This document shows positions 1 through 7,707 of a DNA stretch of 64,000 nt, piece after piece. The stretch spans positions 1,674,001 through 1,738,000 of the forward strand of contig NZ_CP094460.1 of NCBI RefSeq assembly GCF_022809715.1, in the 5' to 3' direction. Positions within the stretch are counted from its first letter, which is position 1; every line of letters starts with the position of its first letter. The notes below the pieces were generated by a model that saw only the letters and a list, made by a program, of their open reading frames with translations, searched no databases and was not told the origin of the DNA. A program made the translations under genes and the position numbers. This stretch comes from Burkholderia pyrrocinia (lineage in GTDB: Bacteria; Pseudomonadota; Gammaproteobacteria; Burkholderiales; Burkholderiaceae).

Positions 1-1513
1 CGATCACGCCGTCGTCCCACAGCCGCGCGCTCGCGTAATACGGATGGCCCTGGCGCTCGTACTGGTCGCGGATCGGCTGCTTGAACGCTTCCTCTTCGTC
101 GGTCGACCACTCGCCGCCCTTCGCCTCGATGCCGTCGCGACGCACGGTCGCGAGCACCGACGCGGCCTGCTCGCCGCCCATCACCGAGATCCGCGCGTTC
201 GGCCACATCCACAGGAAGCGCGGCCCGAACGCGCGGCCGCACATCCCGTAGTTGCCGGCACCGAACGAGCCGCCGATGATCACGGTGAACTTCGGCACCT
301 TCGCGTTCGACACGGCCGTCACCATCTTCGCGCCGTGCCGCGCGATGCCTTCGTTCTCGTACTTGCGACCGACCATGAAGCCCGTGATGTTCTGCAGGAA
401 CACGAGCGGGATCTTGCGCTGGCAGCACAGCTCGATGAAATGCGCGCCCTTCACCGCCGATTCGGAAAACAGGATGCCGTTGTTCGCGACGATCCCGACC
501 GGATGGCCCCAGATGTGCGCGAAGCCCGTGACGAGCGTCGTGCCGAAGCGCGCCTTGAATTCGTCGAACTCGGAATCGTCGACGATGCGCGCGATCACCT
601 CGCGCACGTCGAACGGCTTGCGCGTATCGACGGGAATCACGCCGTACAGGCTCTTCGCGTCGTAGCGCGGCGGCTTCGGCTCGCACAGCGCCACCGGCGA
701 TGCGATCTTCGGTGCGAGATGATCGACGATGTTGCGCGCGATCGACAGCGCATGCGCGTCGTTCTGCGCGAGATGGTCGGCCACGCCCGACAGACGCGTG
801 TGCACGTCGCCGCCGCCGAGATCCTCGGCGCTCACTTCCTCGCCGGTCGCGGCCTTCACGAGCGGCGGCCCGCCGAGGAAAATCGTGCCCTGGTCCTTCA
901 CGATGATCGACTCGTCGCTCATCGCGGGCACATACGCGCCGCCCGCCGTGCACGAGCCCATCACGACGGCGATCTGCGCGATCCCGGCCGCCGACATCGT
1001 CGCCTGGTTGAAGAAGATGCGGCCGAAGTGGTCGCGATCGGGAAACACGTCGTCCTGGTTCGGCAGGTTCGCGCCGCCCGAATCGACGAGGTACACGCAC
1101 GGCAGCCGGTTTTCCGCGGCGATCTCCTGCGCGCGCACGTGCTTCTTCACGGTGATCGGGTAGTAGGTGCCGCCCTTGACCGTCGCGTCGTTGCACACGA
1201 TCACGCACTCGCGGCCCGCGATCCGGCCGATCCCGGTGATGACGCCCGCGCCCGGCGCGTCGTCGTTGTACATGCCGTTCGCCGCGAGCTGCGACAGCTC
1301 GAGGAACGGCGCGCCCGGATCGAGCAGTTGCGCGATGCGGTCGCGCGGCAGCAGCTTGCCGCGCGACAGGTGCTTGTCGCGCGCGGCCTGGCCGCCACCC
1401 TGCGCGAGCTGTTCGATCTTCGCGCGCAGGTCGGCGACGACCGCCTCGAGCGCCGCGGTGTTCGCGCGGAAGTCTTCCGAACGCGGGTTCAGTCTGGATT
1501 CGATGATCGGCAT
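1..1513 (-). CDS. liuB: 3-methylcrotonyl-CoA carboxylase beta (carboxyltransferase) subunit, 3' end cut by window
   Basis: Carboxyltransferase subunit of the biotin-dependent enzyme that turns 3-methylcrotonyl-CoA into 3-methylglutaconyl-CoA in leucine degradation; cytoplasmic. The protein starts [15 protein letters not shown] and is readable for about 504 residues before the window ends, against roughly 535 in the family, so only the C-terminal tail is missing. Crotonase-fold landmarks are visible: a [12 protein letters not shown] segment, the oxyanion-type stretch [15 protein letters not shown], and a second glycine-rich loop [15 protein letters not shown]. It lies 31 bp downstream of the isovaleryl-CoA dehydrogenase gene on the same strand, the usual liu order, so the two are almost certainly co-transcribed. 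The biotin-carrying alpha subunit is expected beyond the left edge. Identification is firm; the choice between the names liuB and mccB is only convention. Confidence 0.95.
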   Translation of the reverse strand, partial: MPIIESRLNPRSEDFRANTAALEAVVADLRAKIEQLAQGGGQAARDKHLSRGKLLPRDRIAQLLDPGAPFLELSQLAANGMYNDDAPGAGVITGIGRIAGRECVIVCNDATVKGGTYYPITVKKHVRAQEIAAENRLPCVYLVDSGGANLPNQDDVFPDRDHFGRIFFNQATMSAAGIAQIAVVMGSCTAGGAYVPAMSDESIIVKDQGTIFLGGPPLVKAATGEEVSAEDLGGGDVHTRLSGVADHLAQNDAHALSIARNIVDHLAPKIASPVALCEPKPPRYDAKSLYGVIPVDTRKPFDVREVIARIVDDSEFDEFKARFGTTLVTGFAHIWGHPVGIVANNGILFSESAVKGAHFIELCCQRKIPLVFLQNITGFMVGRKYENEGIARHGAKMVTAVSNAKVPKFTVIIGGSFGAGNYGMCGRAFGPRFLWMWPNARISVMGGEQAASVLATVRRDGIEAKGGEWSTDEEEAFKQPIRDQYERQGHPYYASARLWDDGVI

Positions 1514-1544
1514 CGACGGGGCTCCGTTCGCGAGTCGTGGGGCG

Positions 1545-2726
1545 TTACATCGTTTCCGCGAACAGCTCGCGGCCGATCAGCATCCGGCGGATCTCGCTCG
1601 TGCCGGCGCCGATTTCATAGAGCTTCGCATCGCGCCACAGGCGGCCGACCGGGTATTCGTTGATGTAGCCGTTGCCGCCGAGGATCTGGATCGCCTCGCC
1701 GGCCATCCACGTCGCCTTCTCGGCCGTATAGAGGATCACGCCCGCGCAGTCCTTGCGCACCTGGCGAATGTGGTCGCTGCCCGCCGAGTCGAGATGGCGG
1801 CCGACCGCGTACAGATACGCGCGGCACGCCTGGAACGTGGTGTACATGTCGGCGACCTTGCCCTGGATCAGCTGGAATTCGCCGATCGCCTGGCCGAACT
1901 GCTTGCGGTCGTGGATATACGGCACGACCGCATCGAGGCATGCGGCCATGATGCCTGTCGGGCCGCCCGACAGCACCGCGCGCTCGTAGTCGAGGCCGCT
2001 CATCAGCACCTTCACGCCGCCGTTGAGCTGGCCGAGGATGTTCTCTTCCGGCACCTCGACGTCCTGGAACACCAGCTCGCCCGTGTGCGAGCCGCGCATG
2101 CCGAGCTTGTCGAGCTTCTGCGCAACCGAGAAGCCCTTCATCCCCTTCTCGACGATGAACGCGGTGATGCCGCGCGCATTCGCTTCGACGTCCGTCTTCG
2201 CGTAGACGACGAGCGTGTCGCAATCGGGGCCGTTGGTGATCCACATCTTCGTGCCGTTCAGCACGTAGCGGTCGCCGCGCTTGTCGGCGCGCAGTTTCAT
2301 GCTGACGACGTCGGAGCCGGCATTCGGTTCGCTCATCGCGAGCGCGCCGATGTGTTCGCCCGACACGAGCTTCGGCAGGTATTTCTGCTTTTGCGCTTCG
2401 GTGCCGTTGCGGTGGATCTGGTTCACGCACAGGTTCGAATGCGCGCCGTACGACAGGCCGATCGACGCCGATGCGCGCGAGATCTCTTCCATCGCGACCA
2501 TGTGCGCGGTGTAGCCCATGTTCGCGCCGCCGTACTCCTCGGCGACCGTCATGCCGAGCACGCCGAGATCGCCGAACTTCTTCCACAGATCCATCGGAAA
2601 CTGGTCGGTGCGGTCGACCTCCGCCGCGCGCGGCGTGATTTCCTTCGCCGCGAACGTCGCGACGGCATCGCGCAGCATCTCGATGTCTTCACCGAGCATG
2701 AATTGCACGCCGGGCAGGTTGATCAT
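1545..2726 (-). CDS. ivd: isovaleryl-CoA dehydrogenase
   Basis: FAD-dependent acyl-CoA dehydrogenase that oxidises isovaleryl-CoA to 3-methylcrotonyl-CoA, feeding the carboxylase encoded next to it. The product is 393 residues, full family length. The FAD/substrate loop MSEPNAGSD is at residues 131-139 and the segment [10 protein letters not shown] at 161-170. The catalytic glutamate of isovaleryl-CoA dehydrogenases corresponds to Glu248 in YERAVLSGG; medium-chain enzymes have it elsewhere, which favours this assignment. The C-terminal motif [19 protein letters not shown] is intact. The gene is first in the leucine operon, and its upstream region holds two TGAG-N5-CTCA palindromes shared with the divergent TetR gene. 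Confidence 0.95.
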   Translation of the reverse strand: MINLPGVQFMLGEDIEMLRDAVATFAAKEITPRAAEVDRTDQFPMDLWKKFGDLGVLGMTVAEEYGGANMGYTAHMVAMEEISRASASIGLSYGAHSNLCVNQIHRNGTEAQKQKYLPKLVSGEHIGALAMSEPNAGSDVVSMKLRADKRGDRYVLNGTKMWITNGPDCDTLVVYAKTDVEANARGITAFIVEKGMKGFSVAQKLDKLGMRGSHTGELVFQDVEVPEENILGQLNGGVKVLMSGLDYERAVLSGGPTGIMAACLDAVVPYIHDRKQFGQAIGEFQLIQGKVADMYTTFQACRAYLYAVGRHLDSAGSDHIRQVRKDCAGVILYTAEKATWMAGEAIQILGGNGYINEYPVGRLWRDAKLYEIGAGTSEIRRMLIGRELFAETM

Positions 2727-2768
2727 GTCTCCTCCGTCTCCAGAAAGTGTGTCGCACGCACCGATTTC

Positions 2769-2781
2769 TGAGTTTCGCTCA
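2769..2781. promoter_or_regulatory. TGAG-N5-CTCA palindrome, operator candidate 1 (ivd side)
   Basis: TGAGTTTCGCTCA is a 13-bp sequence with 4-bp inverted ends, 43 bp upstream of the ivd start. It has the same half-site spacing as the stronger palindrome at 2870-2882. It is a likely binding site for the TetR protein encoded next door. Confidence 0.5.
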
Positions 2782-2786
2782 AATCG

Positions 2787-2806
2787 AATGAATGCGTCGA
2801 TTCATT
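2787..2806. promoter_or_regulatory. inverted repeat AATGAAT-N6-ATTCATT in the ivd/tetR divergent region
   Basis: Perfect 7-bp arms (2787-2793 and 2800-2806) separated by 6 bp, lying between the two TGAG-N5-CTCA elements. It could be a site for a second regulator or a cruciform-prone sequence. Nothing in the sequence says which protein binds it. Confidence 0.4.
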
Positions 2807-2869
2807 GACCAATACAGCGGAAATTTTGCACAGTTTCGCGCCTCGTCCGGTTCGGCGTCAATAGTTTTT

Positions 2870-2882
2870 TGAGTGACACTCA
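2870..2882. promoter_or_regulatory. TGAGTG-A-CACTCA palindrome, operator candidate 2 (tetR side)
   Basis: Perfect 13-bp palindrome (6-bp arms, 1-bp centre) ending 14 bp before the preferred ATG of the TetR gene, well placed for autorepression. The outer TGAG/CTCA bases are conserved at 2769-2781. Confidence 0.6.
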
Positions 2883-2896
2883 GATATCATGCCGAC

Positions 2897-3643
2897 ATGA
2901 CAGCCGCTACCGCCGACACCATGACCGCCACCGTCAAAGCCGACCGCGCCGACACGCCGCGCGCGCCCGCCGGGCGCAAATCCCAGCAGCGCGTGCAGGA
3001 CATCCTGCGCGCCGGTCGTGAAGTGTTTGCCGAAAAAGGCTACGAGCATGCGACGGCCGCCGAGATCGCGCAGCGCGTGGGGGTATCCGAGGCGACGGTG
3101 TTCAGCTACTTCCGCGGCAAGCGCGAGCTGTGCGCGCGCGTCATCGCGGATTGGTACGACGAAATCATCGCCGCGTTCGAGCACGGGATGCCGCAGGATG
3201 CGTCGGTGCAGCAGCAGTTCGCGTTCATCGTGCGCACCCACCTGCGGCTGATGCTCGTGAACGGCACGGGGCTGTGCGCGCTGGTGCTGTCGGAAGGCCG
3301 TGCGAAGCAGCATGCGCTGAGCGACGAACTCACCGCGCTGCAGCGCCGCTATACGGCGCCGCTGATGGACGTGCTCGCGCGCGGCCAGGCGGCCGGGCAG
3401 GTTCGCGCGGACCTGCCGCTGAGCCTGCTGCGCTCGATGGTGTTCGGGCCGATCGAGCACGTGCTGTGGGATGCGATCCTCGGGCACCGCAAGCTCGATA
3501 CGGAAACCACGGCCACGCAGCTGATCGACATGCTGTGGGCCGCCGTGCAGCCGCCCGCGCCGGAACAGGCGGCGCTCGTGCGCTTCAGGAACGAGGTCGC
3601 GGAAGCGGTGCGGCGGCTGGAAGGGGAAGCGTCACGCCCATAG
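2897..3643 (+). CDS. TetR/AcrR-family regulator, probable repressor of the leucine-degradation operon
   Basis: DNA-binding repressor of about 248 residues. The N-terminal helix-turn-helix is clear: ILRAGREVFAEKGYEHATAAE, then VGVSEATVFSYFRGKRELC, the usual TetR pattern. The C-terminal ligand domain has no assignable pocket. A GTG at 2873 would extend the frame by eight residues, but it lies inside the palindrome at 2870-2882, so the ATG at 2897 is preferred. The gene diverges from ivd. In beta-proteobacteria, TetR-type regulators of branched-chain amino-acid degradation (called LiuQ) have been described, and the position fits such a role. The effector, probably an acyl-CoA, is not visible from the sequence. 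Confidence 0.85.
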   Translation: MTAATADTMTATVKADRADTPRAPAGRKSQQRVQDILRAGREVFAEKGYEHATAAEIAQRVGVSEATVFSYFRGKRELCARVIADWYDEIIAAFEHGMPQDASVQQQFAFIVRTHLRLMLVNGTGLCALVLSEGRAKQHALSDELTALQRRYTAPLMDVLARGQAAGQVRADLPLSLLRSMVFGPIEHVLWDAILGHRKLDTETTATQLIDMLWAAVQPPAPEQAALVRFRNEVAEAVRRLEGEASRP

Positions 3644-3712
3644 TGCAGGCAGGCAGCGCAAAGCGCCTGCCGCGTTGCCGCATGCCCTCTTCCATCGCGC
3701 GGAAATCAGCCG

Positions 3713-4201
3713 CTACGACTCCTCGCCGACCCGCAGCGGCGCGCGGCTCTGCTCGTTGTTCAAGTGGACGAACTTGCGCAACAGGCGCATCAGTTCCTGC
3801 GAATCGTCCTCGCCCATGCCGTCGAACAGGCCGGCACGCAGCTCCTGCACCGACGGAATCAGGTGCGTAAGCAGGTCGACGCCCGCCGATGTCAGCAGCA
3901 AGCGCCGCTGACGTCGCGGCAGCACTTCGCGAACGATCAATCCTTTCGCTTCGAGCCGGACCGCGAGGTCCGCGGTCGTCGACGTGTCGAGCGCCACCCG
4001 CTGCGCGAGCGTCACCTGATCGAGCCCCGGACACTCGTACAGCATCCGCAGGACCGCGTACTGCACCGGCGTCACGTCCCGGCCCAGCTTCTCGTAGAAC
4101 ATCGCAACCGCGATCTGATGGGCGCGCCGGATCAGGTGCCCGGGTTCGTCGTACAGATCGAGCGGGAAAGCCGGTGCGTCGGCGGGATTCGTTTTTTCCA
4201 T
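3713..4201 (-). CDS. MarR-family regulator of the aromatic demethylation cluster
   Basis: Winged-helix MarR protein, 162 residues from the ATG at 4201 (MEKTNPADAP). The frame stays open to 4327, but that start lies inside a 17-bp palindrome and would add a 42-residue arginine-rich tail unlike MarR proteins. Visible parts: a first helix rich in hydrophobics (HLIRRAHQIAVAMFYEK), the segment VTPVQYAVLRMLYECPGLDQ, the recognition region LAQRVALDTSTTADLAVRLEAKG and the wing around REVLPRRQRRLLLT. It diverges from the vanA-type operon. MarR regulators commonly sense phenolic acids, so it is probably an aromatic-responsive repressor. Vanillate regulators elsewhere are often GntR or PadR proteins, so this one should not be called vanR on name alone. 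Confidence 0.85.
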   Translation of the reverse strand: MEKTNPADAPAFPLDLYDEPGHLIRRAHQIAVAMFYEKLGRDVTPVQYAVLRMLYECPGLDQVTLAQRVALDTSTTADLAVRLEAKGLIVREVLPRRQRRLLLTSAGVDLLTHLIPSVQELRAGLFDGMGEDDSQELMRLLRKFVHLNNEQSRAPLRVGEES

Positions 4202-4325
4202 GAATGAGTCGATGACATAGGCGGCGCACGCTGTTGCGTGCGCCCACGGCATGGCGCTGCCTCGCGCCATTTCCCGGGAAAACCAGTATACCGCTCGCCT
4301 TGCCCCGGCCAATCTCAATGAGTAC

Positions 4326-4342
4326 ACTGAATCTCATTCAGT
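4326..4342. promoter_or_regulatory. MarR operator candidate ACTGAAT-CTC-ATTCAGT
   Basis: Perfect inverted repeat with 7-bp arms and a 3-bp centre, 51 bp upstream of the vanA-type start and 124 bp upstream of the MarR start, in their shared divergent region. Length and symmetry suit a MarR dimer, so one site could control both directions. Confidence 0.6.
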
Positions 4343-4393
4343 ACACGGAATGAAGAACTGCCGCGTACCAGCGGCACCGCCCCGAAGGAGACG

Positions 4394-5479
4394 ATGAACG
4401 TGTTTCTCAAGAACGCTTGGTATGTGGCGTGCACGCCCGATGAAATCGACGGCAAGCCGCTGGGCCGCAAGATTTGCAACGAATCGATGGTGTTTTACCG
4501 CGCGGCGAACGGTCAGGTCGCCGCGCTCGAGGACTTCTGCCCGCACCGCGGCGCGCCGCTGTCGCTGGGATTCGTGCGCGACGGCGTGCTCGTGTGCGGC
4601 TATCACGGGCTGGAAATGGGCTGCAACGGCAAGACAGCCGGCATGCCGGGCCAGCGCGTCGGCGGATTCCCGTCGATCCGCAGCTTCCCGGTAGTCGAGC
4701 GGTCCGGATTCGTCTGGGTCTGGCCGGGCGATGCGTCCGAAGCCGATCCCGGCAAGCTGCCCGCGCTGTCGTGGGCCGAAGATCCGGCCTGGGCGCACGG
4801 CGGCGGCCTGTATCACATCCGTTGCGACTACCGGCTGATGATCGACAACCTGATGGACCTCACGCACGAGACCTACGTGCATGCGACGAGCATCGGCCAG
4901 AAGGAAATCGACGAAGCGCCGCCGAAGACGATCAGCCACGGCGACGAAGTCGTCACGAGCCGCTTCATGGAGAACGTGATGCCGCCGCCGTTCTGGCGGA
5001 TGGCGCTGCGCGGCAACGGCCTCGCCGACGACGTGCCGGTCGACCGCTGGCAGATCTGCCGCTTCACGCCGCCGAGCCACGTGATGATCGAAGTGGGCGT
5101 CGCGCACGCGGGACACGGCGGTTACGACGCGCCGGCCGACCTGAAGGCGTCGTCGATCGTGGTCGACTTCATCACGCCCGAGACGGACACCTCGATCTGG
5201 TACTTCTGGGGGATGGCGCGCAACTTCCGGCCCGACGATCACGCGCTGACCGCCGAGATCCGCGAGGGCCAGGGCAAGATCTTCGCCGAGGATCTCGAGA
5301 TGCTCGAGCGCCAGCAGCTCAATCTCGAGAAGTGGCCGGACCGCAAGCTGCTGAAGCTCAACATCGACGCCGGCGGCGTGCTGTCGCGCAAGGTGATCGA
5401 ACGGCTGCTCGCCGACGAAAACGCGTCGAACCCGCAGCGGCCCGTGATTCCGCTCGCGCACATCAAGGAGGCGTCATGA
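4394..5479 (+). CDS. vanA: vanillate O-demethylase oxygenase subunit (Rieske)
   Basis: Terminal oxygenase of the two-component O-demethylase that converts vanillate to protocatechuate plus formaldehyde. Length is 361 residues, typical of VanA. The Rieske [2Fe-2S] ligands are Cys49-His51 (CPHRG) and Cys68-His71 (CGYHG). The mononuclear iron site follows the N-x2-D-x2-H-x4-H pattern: Asn152, Asp155, His158, His163. The opening MNVFLKNAWYVAC and the late motif FITPETDTSIWYFWGMARN are both family-like. The stop overlaps the start of the reductase gene by four bases (ATGA), so the subunits are translationally coupled. The substrate is assigned by family resemblance; a related methoxy-aromatic such as syringate or veratrate cannot be excluded. 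Confidence 0.88.
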   Translation: MNVFLKNAWYVACTPDEIDGKPLGRKICNESMVFYRAANGQVAALEDFCPHRGAPLSLGFVRDGVLVCGYHGLEMGCNGKTAGMPGQRVGGFPSIRSFPVVERSGFVWVWPGDASEADPGKLPALSWAEDPAWAHGGGLYHIRCDYRLMIDNLMDLTHETYVHATSIGQKEIDEAPPKTISHGDEVVTSRFMENVMPPPFWRMALRGNGLADDVPVDRWQICRFTPPSHVMIEVGVAHAGHGGYDAPADLKASSIVVDFITPETDTSIWYFWGMARNFRPDDHALTAEIREGQGKIFAEDLEMLERQQLNLEKWPDRKLLKLNIDAGGVLSRKVIERLLADENASNPQRPVIPLAHIKEAS

Positions 5480-6441
5480 GCGCCGCGACGCTGACGGTCC
5501 GGGTGGCCCGCAAGTGGCAGGAAGCGCGCGACATCTGCGGCTTCGAATTCGTCAGCGATGACGGTTCGCCATTGCCGCGCTTCGACGCCGGCGCCCATAT
5601 CGACGTGCATTTGCCGGGCGGGCTCGTGCGCCAGTACTCGCTGTGCAATCACCCGGAGCACGGCGATCGCTATCAGATCGCCGTGCTGCGCGATGCCGAT
5701 GGCCGAGGCGGGTCGCGCGCCATTCACGACGAAGTCCGGCAAGGCGACACCGTGCGGATCGGCATGCCGCGCAATCAATTCCCGCTCGCCCCCGACGCAC
5801 CGCACCATCTGTTGCTCGCGGGCGGGATCGGCGTCACGCCGATTCTCTGCATGGCGGAACGACTGTTCTCGTCCGGCATGCCATTCGACATGCACTACTG
5901 CGCGCGTTCGACCGATCGCATGGCCTTCGTCGAGCGGATCAACGCAGCCGGGTTCAACGACCGCGCCCGCTTCCATGTCGACGACGGCGACCCCGCGCAA
6001 CGCTTCGACCTGGCCTCAGTGCTCGCCGCCGCGCCTGACGGCACGCACTTGTACGTATGCGGCCCGCGCGGCTTCATGGATGCGGTGCTGAACGCAGCGC
6101 GCGAGCGCAACTGGGCCGACGAGCGGCTGCACTACGAGTTCTTCGGCGGCGCGGTTGCGACGTCCGGCGCGGATCGCGCGTTCCAGGTCCGGATCGCGAG
6201 CAGCGGCAAGGTGATCGACGTGCCGGCCGAATGCACGGTCGTCGCGGCGCTGGCGGCCAACGGCGTCGACGTGCTGACGTCGTGCGAGCAAGGCGTATGC
6301 GGGACCTGCGTGACGCGCGTGCTGCAAGGCGAGCCCGATCATCGCGATTCGTATCTGACGGAGGAGGAACAAGCGGCCGGCGACCAGTTCATGCCGTGCT
6401 GTTCGCGATCCCGAACCGACCTGCTGGTACTCGATCTGTAG
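5476..6441 (+). CDS. vanB: vanillate O-demethylase reductase subunit
   Basis: Electron-transfer partner of VanA, carrying electrons from NAD(P)H through FMN to a plant-type [2Fe-2S] cluster. The 321-residue protein has domains in the order FMN/NAD reductase then ferredoxin. RQYSL (52-56) binds flavin, GGIGVTP (116-122) and YVCGP (193-197) bind the nicotinamide nucleotide. The cluster ligands are Cys270, Cys275, Cys278 and a cysteine at 308 or 309. It overlaps vanA by four bases. It is the only reductase in this cluster although two oxygenase genes flank it, so it may serve both. Confidence 0.92.
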   Translation: MSAATLTVRVARKWQEARDICGFEFVSDDGSPLPRFDAGAHIDVHLPGGLVRQYSLCNHPEHGDRYQIAVLRDADGRGGSRAIHDEVRQGDTVRIGMPRNQFPLAPDAPHHLLLAGGIGVTPILCMAERLFSSGMPFDMHYCARSTDRMAFVERINAAGFNDRARFHVDDGDPAQRFDLASVLAAAPDGTHLYVCGPRGFMDAVLNAARERNWADERLHYEFFGGAVATSGADRAFQVRIASSGKVIDVPAECTVVAALAANGVDVLTSCEQGVCGTCVTRVLQGEPDHRDSYLTEEEQAAGDQFMPCCSRSRTDLLVLDL

Positions 6442-6489
6442 ACGGACCGCCCGACACGCGGCGGCCAACCACAATACCGGAGACGATCA

Positions 6490-7551
6490 ATGGAGCAAGA
6501 TGCTCGACCACCGATCAATACAACTAAATTCCCGATCGACCGATGGTGGGTCGCCGCGCTGTCATCCGAACTGACGGACAAACCCGTCGCCCGCACCCTG
6601 CTCGGCCGCCCGGTCGTCCTGTTCCGGTTGCCGTCCGGGGAAGTCGGCGCGCTGGAGGATCGCTGCTGCCACAAGTCGCTGCCGCTGTCGTGCGGCTCGC
6701 TCGAAGCGCGCGGCCTGCGCTGCGGCTACCACGGGCTGCTGTTCGACCGCGGCGGCACCTGCGTGGAGATTCCCGGCCAGGACCGGATTCCGGCGAAGGC
6801 GTGCGTATCGTCGTATCCGGTGCAGGAACAGGACGCCATCGTGTGGATCTGGATCGGCGCCGACGCGCACGCCCAACCGACCTGCGCGCCGCCGCGCTAT
6901 GCGTTCCACACGGATCCGCAATACCGGTTCGGCGGCGGCAACTACCATTACGACGCACCATATCAGCTGATTCACGACAACCTGATGGACCTGAGCCACC
7001 TCGGCTATGTCCATCTGAAAACGATCGGCGGCAACGCGCCGCTGCACATGGGCGCGGAAACCCGCGTCAGCACCGACGGCGACACGGTGACGCTGGTCCG
7101 CCGGATGCCGGATTCCGACCCGCCGCCGACCTACACCGCCGCATGGCCGTTCGCGGGCCGCGTCGATCGCTGGCAGGAAATCGAATTCCACGTGTCGCAT
7201 ATCCGGATCTGGACCGGCGCGATGGACGCCGGCACCGGCGACCTGCTCGATCCGGCGCGCGGCGGCTTTCACATGCGCGGCTTCCACGGCATCACGCCCG
7301 AGACGGACACCACGACGCACTACTTCTGGACCGTCGCGACCAATCCGCGACACGATGTCGAACGCGTCGCGCAAACGGTCATCGAGCAATCCGCGGCGAC
7401 GTTCGATGAGGACAAGACCGTGATCGAAGCGCAATACCGGAACCAGATGCGGTTTCCGGGCCGCCACCAGATCGACATTCACGTCGACGCGGGACCCAAT
7501 CGCGCACGGCGCGTGATCGAGCGGCTGCTGCTGCAACCCGAACCCGCGTAA
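6490..7551 (+). CDS. second VanA-like Rieske aromatic-ring oxygenase
   Basis: Rieske non-haem iron oxygenase of 353 residues, a distant paralogue of the VanA encoded at 4394-5479. Rieske ligands are Cys59-His61 (RCCHKS) and Cys78-His81 (CGYHG). The iron site Asn164, Asp167, His170, His175 in NLMDLSHLGYVH keeps the same spacing as VanA. The late motif HGITPETDTTTHYFWTVATN is also conserved. It starts 48 bp after vanB on the same strand. No dedicated reductase follows, so it probably takes electrons from VanB. The substrate-pocket regions differ clearly from VanA, suggesting another aromatic ether or acid; which one cannot be read from the sequence. Confidence 0.85.
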   Translation: MEQDARPPINTTKFPIDRWWVAALSSELTDKPVARTLLGRPVVLFRLPSGEVGALEDRCCHKSLPLSCGSLEARGLRCGYHGLLFDRGGTCVEIPGQDRIPAKACVSSYPVQEQDAIVWIWIGADAHAQPTCAPPRYAFHTDPQYRFGGGNYHYDAPYQLIHDNLMDLSHLGYVHLKTIGGNAPLHMGAETRVSTDGDTVTLVRRMPDSDPPPTYTAAWPFAGRVDRWQEIEFHVSHIRIWTGAMDAGTGDLLDPARGGFHMRGFHGITPETDTTTHYFWTVATNPRHDVERVAQTVIEQSAATFDEDKTVIEAQYRNQMRFPGRHQIDIHVDAGPNRARRVIERLLLQPEPA

Positions 7552-7623
7552 CCCTCGCGCCGGCGCGCGAACGACGCCTGCCGGTCGCGGCGGGTGCTCC
7601 CTGGTTGCCCGTCAACCCACGCC

Positions 7624-7671
7624 TTCGCTTTCGTCCCATTCGCTACTGCCGGCTTCGATTTCGTCCTATTC
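7624..7671. promoter_or_regulatory. 18-bp imperfect direct repeat, 30 bp apart, upstream of aromatic-acid carrier
   Basis: TTCGCTTTCGTCCCATTC (7624-7641) recurs as TTCGATTTCGTCCTATTC (7654-7671), 16 of 18 bases identical. The 30-bp offset is close to three helical turns. It ends 36 bp before the carrier start. It could be a tandem activator site or a chance duplication. Confidence 0.35.
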
Positions 7672-7707
7672 AATTAGTCATACTATTTTTTATGAAGGAT
7701 CTTTGAC

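Noticed and set aside
44..2771. Long open frames on the plus strand opposite liuB and ivd
   Set aside because: They encode arginine/histidine-rich sequence without known motifs and lie antisense to well conserved genes; they are artefacts of high GC in third positions.
4202..4327. Longer start for the MarR protein at 4327
   Set aside because: It would place the operator palindrome inside the coding start and add a 42-residue tail unlike MarR proteins.
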